Origin: Candidatus Auribacterota bacterium
Lineage (GTDB): Bacteria > Auribacterota > JAFGBW01 > JAFGJP01
Direction of reading: 5' to 3'
DNA length: 16,270 nucleotides
Assembly (NCBI GenBank): GCA_016929035.1
Contig: JAFGJP010000325.1
Coordinates: 1-16,270 of the forward strand
The position numbers and the translations under genes are program-made. The notes beneath the pieces are model-generated. The model was not told the DNA's origin. It saw nothing but the letters and a program-made list of their open reading frames with translations, and did not search any database. Positions within the stretch are counted from its first letter, which is position 1, and each line of letters starts with the position of its first letter. Below, piece after piece: positions 7,346 through 14,244 of this stretch.

Positions 7346-8556
7346 TGTTGAGAGATGATGCTGCAGATGACCTGAGCAAGTTTTTCGCTGTTGTGGCGCA
7401 CGACATTTTGCACATTGATAACATCTGCCTTGATCAGCCTGTATTCGTTACGGATAATATTATTTTCGTCTACGACAACAGGAAAAGAATTCTCCTGCCG
7501 GTATCTTTCGAGGACAGCCGGGTCGATCTGGCTGCTGTTGACGATAACCGTGTCGAAAATTTTACCCTTGCAGTGCTTCTCAATCGCTTGAATATGGTCA
7601 TAGGCTGTATACTGGTCAGTTTCTCCTTCTTGTGTCATAACGTTGCAAATATAGACTTTCTTACAAGGGGTTTTTATAATAGCATCTTTTATTCCATGAA
7701 TCAATAAATTTGGCATTATGCTTGTATAGAGGCTTCCCGGACCGATAATAACTGCATCACAAGAGGTTATGGCTTCTATGGCTTCACTGGACGACGTTGC
7801 GTCTTCCGGGAAAATGTGAATCTTCTCTATTTTGTTGACGCTTTTGGTTATTTTATGTTCTCCTTCGGTATAGCTTCCGTCCGTGTTTTCCGATACGAGT
7901 TTTATTTTGGTCAGCGAGGCAGGCACGACCTTTCCCTTGATAGCCAGGATCTTGCTGGTCTCGCGGAGGGCTGTCTCAAAGTTGCCGAGGATATTCCTGA
8001 GAGCAAGAATGACCAGGTTTCCCACAGTGTGCCCGGAGAGAGGCTTTTGCTCAGGAAAACGGTATTGAAAAAGCTTTCTCATGAGTGGCTCGGAGTCAGC
8101 CAGTGCGACAAGGCAGTTTCGCATGTCTCCCGGAGGAAGAACGTCATAAGATTCCCTTAAGATTCCGCTGCTCCCCCCGTCGTCGGAAACAGTGACAACA
8201 GCTGTGATGTTGTGCGTAAAAGTTTTCAGGCCGGCAAGAAGCGTGGAAAGACCTGTGCCTCCGCCAATGGCAACGATTTTCGGCCCTTTGGAAAGCTTTT
8301 GTTCATCATAAAGAATATCGACGATGTTTTTTTTGTCTTCAATCTTGTGGACCTTCATAAACCGTCTGTAAAGGAGGTGGAAGCTGTAGGCGTAAAAAAG
8401 AAAAGCCAGAAGCAGAAATCCTGCGAGTTGAAGACGTAATTTATTTTCTGACAGGACGTAATGACTGGCGAGAATCAGGAGAACAAGGGCGGCGAGGTGG
8501 ATGACAAACCATCTCTTGACTTTGAGTCCGGGAATGAGCCATTTGAAAAAACGCAT
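7342..8556 (-). CDS. yvcK: YvcK/CofD-like gluconeogenesis factor with N-terminal membrane anchor
   Basis: The catalytic-like core (residue 92 onward) carries KIVAIGGGTGLSTLLAGL (GGGTGLS at 98-104), VSDDGGSSG (123-131), PPGDMRNCLVAL (141-152) and SGHTVGNL (174-181), all hallmarks of YvcK proteins. In Bacillus YvcK binds UDP-sugars and is needed for growth on gluconeogenic carbon and for normal cell-wall synthesis. This protein differs in carrying two hydrophobic segments before the core (about residues 15-33 and 42-62), which should anchor it in the inner membrane with the core in the cytoplasm. At 404 residues it is longer than soluble YvcK by about that amount. The start at ATG 8556 is 4 nt after hprK and has a GAGG inside the end of hprK. 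It is the gene before HPr, as in the Bacillus yvcK-crh region. Confidence 0.92.
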   Translation of the reverse strand: MRFFKWLIPGLKVKRWFVIHLAALVLLILASHYVLSENKLRLQLAGFLLLAFLFYAYSFHLLYRRFMKVHKIEDKKNIVDILYDEQKLSKGPKIVAIGGGTGLSTLLAGLKTFTHNITAVVTVSDDGGSSGILRESYDVLPPGDMRNCLVALADSEPLMRKLFQYRFPEQKPLSGHTVGNLVILALRNILGNFETALRETSKILAIKGKVVPASLTKIKLVSENTDGSYTEGEHKITKSVNKIEKIHIFPEDATSSSEAIEAITSCDAVIIGPGSLYTSIMPNLLIHGIKDAIIKTPCKKVYICNVMTQEGETDQYTAYDHIQAIEKHCKGKIFDTVIVNSSQIDPAVLERYRQENSFPVVVDENNIIRNEYRLIKADVINVQNVVRHNSEKLAQVICSIISQQ

Positions 8557-8560
8557 GCGG

Positions 8561-9541
8561 CTAATTTCCTCGCGTTGACTTTTTAATCGTTCTCAAGAGT
8601 TCGTCATTCAGCTCCTTTGCCGGATTGACACCCATCCACTTGAGCCTCTGGTTCAGGCAGGCGGCTTCGATGATCAGGCTGATTTCACGTCCGGGGCGTA
8701 TGGGTATGGTTATGTGGGGCCGGGAAATGCCCAGTATATCGATTGATTTTTCATCAATGCCGAGTCTGTCATAATCCGTATTTTTATCCCACCTCTCAAG
8801 CGTGATGGCAAGGTCGATGCGCTTTTCCTTTCGCACACAGCCAGCGCCGAAAAGCGTCTGTACGTTGATAATTCCGATACCGCGTATTTCCATAAAGTGC
8901 CTGGTCAGCTCTGGCCCTGAACCGTAGAGCTGAATGCCGTCCTCCAGCCTGATGCGGATAACATCGTCCGAGACAAGGCGGTGGCCTCTTTTAATGAGAG
9001 ACAAGGCGCATTCCGATTTGCCGATGCCGCTTTTTCCTATGAGAAGCACGCCCACTCCAAAGACTTCCACAAGCGTAGCGTGCATGGTCGTTGTCGGAGC
9101 AAAGGCATTGTCCAGGAAAAGCGTTGCCTTGTTGACAAGGTGCATGGTGATCAGAGGGGACCGCATGATGGCCGTGTTGAACTGGTTGGCGTACCGGATG
9201 ATCTCTTCAGGAGGCGTATATTGCCTGGCCACGATGATGCAGGGGATCTTTTGCTTAAAAAGGCGCTGTATTTTTTCTTTTCTTTCGCCGGGAGGAAGAG
9301 TCTTGAGATAGTAGATCTCGACCTTTCCCAGAACCTGGATCCGTCTCTTGGCAAAATAATCAAAATATCCTGTCAGGGCAAGGCCCGGGCGGTTCAGCTC
9401 CGCAACGGTGATCTTGCGTTTCAGCCCTTTCACGCCTGCAACAATTTTCAGTTTAAGGACATCTTTCATGTTTTTATAAAATTCTTCAACAGTCAGAAAT
9501 TTTTGCGTAGTATTTTTTTTATTCTGTTCAATGTCTTTCAT
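8561..9541 (-). CDS. hprK: HPr kinase/phosphorylase
   Basis: This bifunctional enzyme adds phosphate to, or removes it from, the regulatory serine of HPr according to the energy and carbon state. It has 326 residues. The N-terminal domain (about 15-140) is followed by the catalytic domain with the P-loop GKSGIGKS (169-176), His154 in TTMHATLVEV, Asp192-Asp193 in LVSDD and the family signature EIRGIGIINVQTLFGAG (218-234). IPIRPGRE (279-286) lies near the C-terminus. All key residues are present. The start at ATG 9541 has AAGGG nine bases before it. It follows hpf by 71 nt and precedes yvcK by 4 nt. It is common in Firmicutes and is also found in some Gram-negatives, where it usually sits near PTS regulatory genes. 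Confidence 0.96.
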   Translation of the reverse strand: MKDIEQNKKNTTQKFLTVEEFYKNMKDVLKLKIVAGVKGLKRKITVAELNRPGLALTGYFDYFAKRRIQVLGKVEIYYLKTLPPGERKEKIQRLFKQKIPCIIVARQYTPPEEIIRYANQFNTAIMRSPLITMHLVNKATLFLDNAFAPTTTMHATLVEVFGVGVLLIGKSGIGKSECALSLIKRGHRLVSDDVIRIRLEDGIQLYGSGPELTRHFMEIRGIGIINVQTLFGAGCVRKEKRIDLAITLERWDKNTDYDRLGIDEKSIDILGISRPHITIPIRPGREISLIIEAACLNQRLKWMGVNPAKELNDELLRTIKKSTRGN

Positions 9542-9612
9542 GACAATCGGCCCTTGTTATAATTTTCTAAAAAGCATGAAGCAAGCTTTCCTTCAGCGAC
9601 CCGCGCGCTTGA

Positions 9613-10158
9613 CTAAGGGGTTTCAATGACTCCGATCTCGCTTTCCGTGATTTTATGGATGACATTCACTCTGTTTGTTTCCGCGTTAACGAAAACAAGA
9701 AAAGAGCTGTGGGATTCCTGGAGCTTGAGAATGGCATCCTCCAGAAAAAGCGGTTTTCCATCCAGCTTTTCCGACTTTACGGTTATCGTTGTTTCTCCTG
9801 CAGAATCTTTTTTCTTTGACTGAGGAAGCACGTGAAGAATCGTTTCGGCTTCCTTGGTCGACTTCTTGTGATGGTTCTGAAGCTTTTCCTTGATGGACCG
9901 AAGCTTTTTTTCAAGCTTGCTGATCAGGATGTCAATGGAGGAGTACATGTCGCCGGTTTCTTCTTTTGCGTGGATCGTGAACGTTTTGCCCTTAAGGGTG
10001 ACTTCCACGTTCTGCCGGTATTTTTCGACGTCCATGATGACATGGGCATCGATAATGAGCCCGGGAGCGAACTTTTCAAGTTTTTGTATTTTTTCTTTTG
10101 CATATTCACGCATGGATTCTGTTACGCTGACGTGTCTTCCGGTTACGGTGATGTTCAC
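9613..10158 (-). CDS. hpf: Ribosome hibernation promoting factor, long form
   Basis: HPF binds the 30S decoding centre in slow growth, and long forms pair 70S ribosomes into 100S dimers through the C-terminal domain. The start is GTG 10158, with AAAGGAG (10172-10166) 7 nt before it. That gives 181 residues beginning VNITVTGRHVSVTESM, the usual first strand of the family. The longest frame starts at a TTG at 10281 and adds 41 residues unlike any HPF. The N-terminal domain covers about residues 1-100, a charged linker follows, and the C-terminal domain (about 125-181) shows KPLFLEDAILKLQ, FLVFVNAET and NVIHK, so this is the long form. In proteobacteria hpf commonly follows lptB and rpoN. Here lptB is next and rpoN is absent. 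Confidence 0.93.
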   Translation of the reverse strand: MNITVTGRHVSVTESMREYAKEKIQKLEKFAPGLIIDAHVIMDVEKYRQNVEVTLKGKTFTIHAKEETGDMYSSIDILISKLEKKLRSIKEKLQNHHKKSTKEAETILHVLPQSKKKDSAGETTITVKSEKLDGKPLFLEDAILKLQESHSSFLVFVNAETNRVNVIHKITESEIGVIETP

Positions 10159-10165
10159 AGACTTG

Positions 10166-10172
10166 CTCCTTT
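10166..10172 (-). promoter_or_regulatory. Ribosome binding site AAAGGAG fixing the hpf start
   Basis: AAAGGAG read leftward, 7 nt from GTG 10158. It decides against the 41-codon N-terminal extension that begins directly after the lptB stop. Confidence 0.8.
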
Positions 10173-10252
10173 CTTGATTGAAGAACCTTATCTTGATCCT
10201 TTTTTCAAATAAAAAAATTTTCCCCGCGATTTTCAATTCATCGTCATAGACT

Positions 10253-10281
10253 ATTTTAACTCTCCGGTTCAGACAATTCAA
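10253..10281 (-). promoter_or_regulatory. Candidate sigma-70 promoter for hpf
   Basis: TTGAAT (10281-10276) and TAAAAT (10258-10253) are separated by 17 nt, read leftward. The -35 box starts directly after the lptB stop codon. The 123-nt gap before hpf is the longest break in the front half of the gene train, which makes an internal promoter sensible. Only a sequence match supports it. Confidence 0.4.
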
Positions 10282-11013
10282 CTAAATGGAAAATTTTTCA
10301 CCGAGGTATATCTTCCTGGCTTCCTCGTCATTGGCCAGGAATTCGGATGTTCCTGATTTCAGTATCCTCCCTTCGTAAATCAGATAGGAATGGTCAGTTG
10401 TTGAAAGGATTTCTCTTACGTTATGGTCGGTAAGAAGGATCCCGATGTTCTTTTTCCTGAGGTTCTTGATGATCGTCTGGACTTCAGCAACGGCGATCGG
10501 GTCTACACCGGAGAAAGGCTCATCAAAAAGGATGATGCTTGGAGAAGTGACAAGCGTTCGTGCGATTTCCAGACGCCTTCTTTCCCCCCCGGAAAGTGTC
10601 CAGGCTTTTCTCTTGGAGAGATGACGGATGTTCAGATCATCAAGAAGGGCGTGCATCCTTCTTTGCCTCTGCCTGGGAGAAAGGTTCTGTATTTCAAGAA
10701 TGGCCAGTATGTTGTCTTCGACACTCAGCTTTTGAAAAACAGAGGGCTGCTGGGGGAGGTACCCCAGGCCGAGGAGAGCCCTTTTATGCATCGACATGCG
10801 GGTTATGTCCTGGTCGGAAAGAAAGATCTTTCCTCTGTCCGGCCGGACAAAGCCTGTAATCATGTAAAATGATGTTGTTTTTCCGGCTCCATTAGGCCCG
10901 AGAAGACCGACAACTTCTCCACGGTTGACCTCGATGCTGACGTTGTCGACAACGCACCTGTGAGAGTAGGTCTTAACAAGATCTTTCGTGAACAGAATCG
11001 TCTTGCGTTTCAT
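10282..11013 (-). CDS. lptB: LPS export ABC transporter ATP-binding protein
   Basis: This is the cytoplasmic ATPase that powers LPS extraction by LptFG. At 243 residues it is full length. Seen are Walker A GPNGAGKTT (39-47), the Q-loop in YLPQQPSVF (85-93), the signature LSGGERRR (140-147), Walker B IILFDEP (160-166, catalytic Glu165) and the H-loop histidine His197 in LLTDHNVRE. PFSGVDPIAV and LPQQPSVFQKLS are marks of LptB as against other ABC ATPases. The start is ATG 11013, with 3 nt between it and the lptA stop. LptF and LptG are not in the window and must be elsewhere if the pathway is complete. Confidence 0.96.
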   Translation of the reverse strand: MKRKTILFTKDLVKTYSHRCVVDNVSIEVNRGEVVGLLGPNGAGKTTSFYMITGFVRPDRGKIFLSDQDITRMSMHKRALLGLGYLPQQPSVFQKLSVEDNILAILEIQNLSPRQRQRRMHALLDDLNIRHLSKRKAWTLSGGERRRLEIARTLVTSPSIILFDEPFSGVDPIAVAEVQTIIKNLRKKNIGILLTDHNVREILSTTDHSYLIYEGRILKSGTSEFLANDEEARKIYLGEKFSI

Positions 11014-11016
11014 AAG

Positions 11017-11511
11017 TCACTGCTTGGCTGAATCTTTGATCAGTATCTTTGCACTTGGCTCAAAAAGGACCTTGTTCTGCCTGACAAGGATAGTGATCTC
11101 ATCAGCTGTGTAAACGTTTCCTTTTTCCGTGATTTTAGGATTCCCGATCAGCCTGAGGACTTCCGTTTGCACGACATAGACGGCATTGTCGCTGTAAGCC
11201 GTCCGCTCTTTGTGCTTGATGACGACGTTTCCCGCTGCGATCATCTTGCTGACGCCAAGTCCATCGCTGGAAAAAATGACCTTCAGGTAATTGGACGTCA
11301 TCGTGCCGTTTTTGTCCTGCACCTTGACGTTTTGATAAAATTCTGCTGTTTTATTTTCATAATCAATGACCAGGCGCCCGTCAGAGGTTATGCGAATAAT
11401 CTCAATGTCCTCGAGGGTAATGACTTCTTTGCTTTCTTCAGATCTCAGAGGAGCTTCAATAAAGCACAAAACGAGGAGTCCAAGCAAGAATGTTCTTAAG
11501 CGTTCATTCAT
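11017..11511 (-). CDS. lptA: LPS transport periplasmic protein, OstA-like
   Basis: This is a periplasmic bridge protein that passes LPS from the inner to the outer membrane. The 164-residue protein has a signal peptide (about 1-24, core FLLGLLVLCFIEA). It is followed by one OstA-type beta-jellyroll (about 40-155), with the family pattern of strands such as DYENKTAEFYQNVKVQDKNG, AAGNVVIKHKERTAYSDNAV and LIGNPKITEKGNVYTADEI. Its ATG lies inside the end of lptC with an 8-bp overlap, so translation is coupled. Some related genomes split or duplicate OstA domains; here lptA is a single compact copy. Confidence 0.93.
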   Translation of the reverse strand: MNERLRTFLLGLLVLCFIEAPLRSEESKEVITLEDIEIIRITSDGRLVIDYENKTAEFYQNVKVQDKNGTMTSNYLKVIFSSDGLGVSKMIAAGNVVIKHKERTAYSDNAVYVVQTEVLRLIGNPKITEKGNVYTADEITILVRQNKVLFEPSAKILIKDSAKQ

Positions 11512-11986
11512 CTTTCACTTCTTTCTTCAGCGACTTGGCAATATCGACAATGACATCTTTTTTTATCGTAAGAGTCTTTTTGTCGAACTCCCATTCCATG
11601 CCTATCCCGTTTATTTCCACACCGACAGTTTTAATCACGACAGGCAGCTGAGAGACAATCTTTGACTGGCTTTTGACAAACACGCACGTCGGGGTCTGGA
11701 CGATCACAGGATGTTTACCGATATCCGTTATCTGGGCGCTGGCGTCTGTTATTTCTATTTCATCAGGAGAAATAAAATCTGCCTTGAACCCGTTGACGAT
11801 GCCTTTCTGCTTGCCGCTGTCGTCTGTCAGGTAAAAGCGGAATCCGCCGATCTTTGTTTCAACTTCTTCTTCTGAAAAGGCCCGGGCAAGAATAAGAAAA
11901 GCTGCCAGGCTGAAAACAGCAAGCCAGATTGTCCTGTTACACGACAATCGGCAGGTCTTTTTCAAACGCATGAATCTGTATGCCAT
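11504..11986 (-). CDS. lptC: LPS export protein LptC-like, membrane anchored
   Basis: A 160-residue protein with one N-terminal hydrophobic segment (about residues 19-37, core IWLAVFSLAAFLILA) and a periplasmic beta-rich remainder such as GFKADFISPDEIEITDASAQI. LptC joins the LptBFG complex to LptA. The call rests on this layout and on its place between kdsD and lptA, as primary sequence similarity in this family is low. It is somewhat shorter than enterobacterial LptC. Its ATG overlaps the kdsD stop as TGATG. The common kdsC gene (KDO 8-phosphate phosphatase), often found between kdsD and lptC, is missing. An alternative ATG at 11971 would drop five residues. Confidence 0.82.
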   Translation of the reverse strand: MAYRFMRLKKTCRLSCNRTIWLAVFSLAAFLILARAFSEEEVETKIGGFRFYLTDDSGKQKGIVNGFKADFISPDEIEITDASAQITDIGKHPVIVQTPTCVFVKSQSKIVSQLPVVIKTVGVEINGIGMEWEFDKKTLTIKKDVIVDIAKSLKKEVKDE

Positions 11987-12948
11987 CAGTACGTAATTCC
12001 CTTCAAAAGAAGGTCTTTTTCATCCACGACGCCGATGGGTTCATTCTTTTTGTTCACCACGGGTATTTCGTCTATCTGTTTCTGCTGGATAAGCCTCAAG
12101 GCTTCTGATGCCAGTGTATGATGCGTAATAAAAAACGGGTTTCGCGTCATCACTTCCTTGACTTTTTGTTCGAGGATGTTTTTGTTTTTGTCCAGGGATC
12201 GTCTAAGGTCTCCGTCGGTGAAAATCCCGACGAGCTTTCCTTTTTTATCGACCACGCAGGCGGCGCCGGCTTTCGCGCTTGTGATTTTCAGGAGCACGTC
12301 CTTGACAAGACAGTCCTCCTCGACAACAGCGACGGATTTTTCTTTCCTCATGATGTCTTCGACTTTGAGGATCAGCTTTTTGCCAAGCGCGCCGCCGGGG
12401 TGATAGAAAGCAAAATCTTTCAGCTTGATCTTCTTTTTCTTGATAAGCGCTACGGCAAGGGCGTCGCCCATGGCCAGAGCAGCCGTTGTGCTGGACGTGG
12501 GAACAACGCCGAGGGTGCAGGCCTCCTTTTCAACCGACACATCGCAGACAGCATCTGAGTAGCGGGCGAGAGTCGAACGGATGTTTCCCGTCAGCGTGAT
12601 CAATTTTACACCGATTTTTTTGATGAGAGGCAGCATGGTGATAAGCTCGTCTGTTTCCCCTGAGTTGGAAATGGCCAGGATGACATCGTTGCGCTTGACC
12701 CGTCCGAGGTCGCCGTGTATCGCCTCAGCCGGATTGAGGTAAAGCGATGGAATGCCGATACTGGAAAAAGTGGCCGAGATCTTCTGAGCAATGATCCCTG
12801 TCTTTCCCATTCCTGTGAGAATAATACGGCCCTTGCACAGGGCGATCATTTTTACAGCATCATCAAAGCTTTTGCCGATCTTTTTTGCAAGGCTGCTTAT
12901 GGCGTTTGCTTCGATCTTAAAAACATTTCTGGCAATATATTCATACAT
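11986..12948 (-). CDS. kdsD: Arabinose 5-phosphate isomerase (KdsD/KpsF/GutQ family)
   Basis: It interconverts ribulose 5-phosphate and arabinose 5-phosphate, the first step to KDO for LPS. The 320 residues show a SIS domain (about 35-170) with GMGKTG (46-51), AEAIHGDLG (74-82), SNSGETDE (94-101), TSSTTAALAMGDALAVAL (151-168) and HPGGALGKKL (183-192). Two CBS domains follow (about 197-255 and 263-320). This is full length for the type with CBS domains. The start at ATG 12948 lacks a clear Shine-Dalgarno. It is the first gene of the long leftward train and fixes the organism as an LPS maker. The exact paralog (KdsD, KpsF or GutQ) cannot be told from sequence, but the lpt genes next to it favour KdsD. 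Confidence 0.93.
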   Translation of the reverse strand: MYEYIARNVFKIEANAISSLAKKIGKSFDDAVKMIALCKGRIILTGMGKTGIIAQKISATFSSIGIPSLYLNPAEAIHGDLGRVKRNDVILAISNSGETDELITMLPLIKKIGVKLITLTGNIRSTLARYSDAVCDVSVEKEACTLGVVPTSSTTAALAMGDALAVALIKKKKIKLKDFAFYHPGGALGKKLILKVEDIMRKEKSVAVVEEDCLVKDVLLKITSAKAGAACVVDKKGKLVGIFTDGDLRRSLDKNKNILEQKVKEVMTRNPFFITHHTLASEALRLIQQKQIDEIPVVNKKNEPIGVVDEKDLLLKGITY

Positions 12949-12963
12949 TTAATTAACAACTTT

Positions 12964-12992
12964 ATTTTAAATTAGTTAATTTTTTATGGAAA
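12964..12992 (-). promoter_or_regulatory. Candidate sigma-70 promoter of the kdsD-lpt gene train
   Basis: Read leftward, TTTCCA (12992-12987), a 17-nt spacer and TAAAAT (12969-12964) lie just before kdsD, with 15 nt between the -10 box and the ATG. The predicted leader would be under 12 nt, which agrees with the absence of a clear ribosome binding site. The AT-rich setting lowers confidence. Confidence 0.3.
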
Positions 12993-13008
12993 ACTATTTA
13001 TTTTGCAT

Positions 13009-13037
13009 TTTAGGTAGCGCACTTTAGGCATTTTAGG
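13009..13037. repeat. Three TTTAGG direct repeats upstream of kdsD
   Basis: TTTAGG occurs at 13009-13014, 13023-13028 and 13032-13037. The last two extend to TTTAGGCA. Spacing is 14 and 9 nt. They lie just upstream of the candidate kdsD promoter and could be an operator, or only a small tandem repeat. Confidence 0.4.
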
Positions 13038-13150
13038 CACTTTTAACTTAAATGTTTAATAAGGTTATTCAAAAAGGATTTCATTTGCAATAAAAATCAG
13101 TTTTATTTTATCATTTTAAGATAAAGATAAGTTCTGTCCAATAAAAGTTG

Positions 13151-13179
13151 TTCTGAAGGAAGAAAACAGCTATTATAAT
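13151..13179 (+). promoter_or_regulatory. Candidate promoter of mtnP
   Basis: TTCTGA (13151-13156), a 17-nt spacer and a perfect TATAAT (13174-13179). The -35 box is weak (3 of 6). If used, the mtnP leader would be about 158 nt and would contain the inverted repeat at 13188-13312. Confidence 0.35.
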
Positions 13180-13187
13180 CATCAGAA

Positions 13188-13312
13188 AAACACGAAAAAG
13201 ACGAAACATATAAAAAAGTCCAGGAATTAATTTTAAAATTTTATGAGTTTTTTTAATTCCGTTGTCTTTTCTGTCTTTCATTTGTTATTTTTTCTTAATT
13301 TTTTTCGTGTTT
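13188..13312. repeat. Nested inverted repeat in the mtnP leader
   Basis: AAACACGAAAAA (13188-13199) is the exact reverse complement of TTTTTCGTGTTT (13301-13312). Inside it, GGAATTAA (13223-13230) pairs with TTAATTCC (13253-13260). AAAGAC near 13197-13202 can pair with GTCTTT at 13264-13269. The ends and length (125 bp) could suit a small dispersed palindromic or MITE-like unit, or a long leader hairpin. Confidence 0.5.
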
Positions 13313-13343
13313 ATTTGTTATCTTTTTTTAAAGGAGAGAGCCC

Positions 13344-14204
13344 ATGGCAAGAATAGGGATCATCGGCGGGACAGGTCTTTACGAAATGCTTGGAGTGGAA
13401 GGATCTCAGGAAGTCCATATGACAACGCCTTTTGGCTCTCCCTCGGACGTGCTTTTCCTCGGCCGGGTCTGCGGAAAGGAGATCGTTTTTCTTCCCCGCC
13501 ATGGACGTTATCATTCTCTTCTTCCGACAGAGGTCAACTACCGGGCAAACATTGCCGCGCTGAAGATGTCCGGAGTTTCGAAGATTATATCCATCAGCGC
13601 CGTTGGCAGCCTGAAAGAGGACATCCGGCCCGGACAGATGGTTGTGATCGACCAGTTTTTCGACAGGACGAACCGGCGGAAAGACAACACGTTTTTCGGA
13701 GACGGGCTTGTCGGCCACATCCAGTTTGGCGATCCAGTCTGTCCCAGCATGCGGGATATTATCATCATGGCTGCTGAAAAGCATACAAAAGATTTTCGCC
13801 CCAACGGTACATATGTCAACATGGAAGGCCCGGCTTTTTCAACCCGGGCCGAATCTCTTTTTTACAAGTCTCTTGGATTTGATGTCATCGGCATGACAAA
13901 CCTCGTCGAAGCCAAGCTTTCACGGGAAGCAGAGATGTGCTATGCGACAATAGCCATGGTCACGGATTATGATTGCTGGCGCGAAGGCGAAGAAAGCGTT
14001 ACCGTGGAAGTCATCCTGGAAATCTTGAAAAAAAACACGGAATTCGGCCGTAAGCTTGTGAGAAGCATTATCGAGATTCTCGATGCGGACAGCGACTGCC
14101 CCTGTCACAGCAACCTGAGGTATGCGCTTGTGACGCCCTTTGATAAAGTCCCGGAAGAAACAAAAGCCAAACTTTCTTTTATCATTGAAAAATATCTGAA
14201 ATAG
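13344..14204 (+). CDS. mtnP: S-methyl-5'-thioadenosine phosphorylase
   Basis: Cytoplasmic MTA phosphorylase splits methylthioadenosine, made by polyamine and other SAM-using reactions, into adenine and methylthioribose 1-phosphate for methionine salvage. It has 286 residues, the usual length. Seen are the phosphate loop IGIIGGTGLYE, PRHGRYHSLLPTEVNYRANI, SAVGSLKEDIRPGQ, DQFFDRTNRR and YVNMEGPAFSTRAES, followed by GMTNLVEAKLSREAEMCYA and MVTDYDCW. These fit MTAP well within nucleoside phosphorylase family 2; a methylthioinosine phosphorylase is less likely but cannot be excluded by eye. The ATG has AAGGAGAG (13331-13338) at a good distance. It is transcribed divergently from kdsD and followed by a 266-nt gap. 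No other methionine-salvage gene is in the window. Confidence 0.95.
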   Translation: MARIGIIGGTGLYEMLGVEGSQEVHMTTPFGSPSDVLFLGRVCGKEIVFLPRHGRYHSLLPTEVNYRANIAALKMSGVSKIISISAVGSLKEDIRPGQMVVIDQFFDRTNRRKDNTFFGDGLVGHIQFGDPVCPSMRDIIIMAAEKHTKDFRPNGTYVNMEGPAFSTRAESLFYKSLGFDVIGMTNLVEAKLSREAEMCYATIAMVTDYDCWREGEESVTVEVILEILKKNTEFGRKLVRSIIEILDADSDCPCHSNLRYALVTPFDKVPEETKAKLSFIIEKYLK

Positions 14205-14244
14205 GAAGGTAAGGAGCGCTACTGCGCGGATGATAATAAATAAC

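Larger units (their letters stand above)
12949..13343. other. AT-rich divergent intergenic region of 395 nt
   Basis: There is no gene here. It lies between leftward kdsD and rightward mtnP and holds candidate promoters for both, three short direct repeats and a large imperfect inverted repeat, each listed separately. Strong A/T runs make chance promoter matches likely. Confidence 0.8.

Noticed and set aside
8981..9562. Rightward open frame of 193 residues over hprK
   Set aside because: It is antisense to hprK, whose motifs are complete, and shows no family motif of its own.
9832..10212. Rightward open frame of 126 residues over hpf
   Set aside because: It is antisense to hpf and its composition is that of a mirrored coding frame.
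10159..10281. Remnant of rpoN between lptB and hpf
   Set aside because: The 41 extra codons show nothing like the RpoN box or another sigma-54 segment, so the gap is read as a leader with a promoter.
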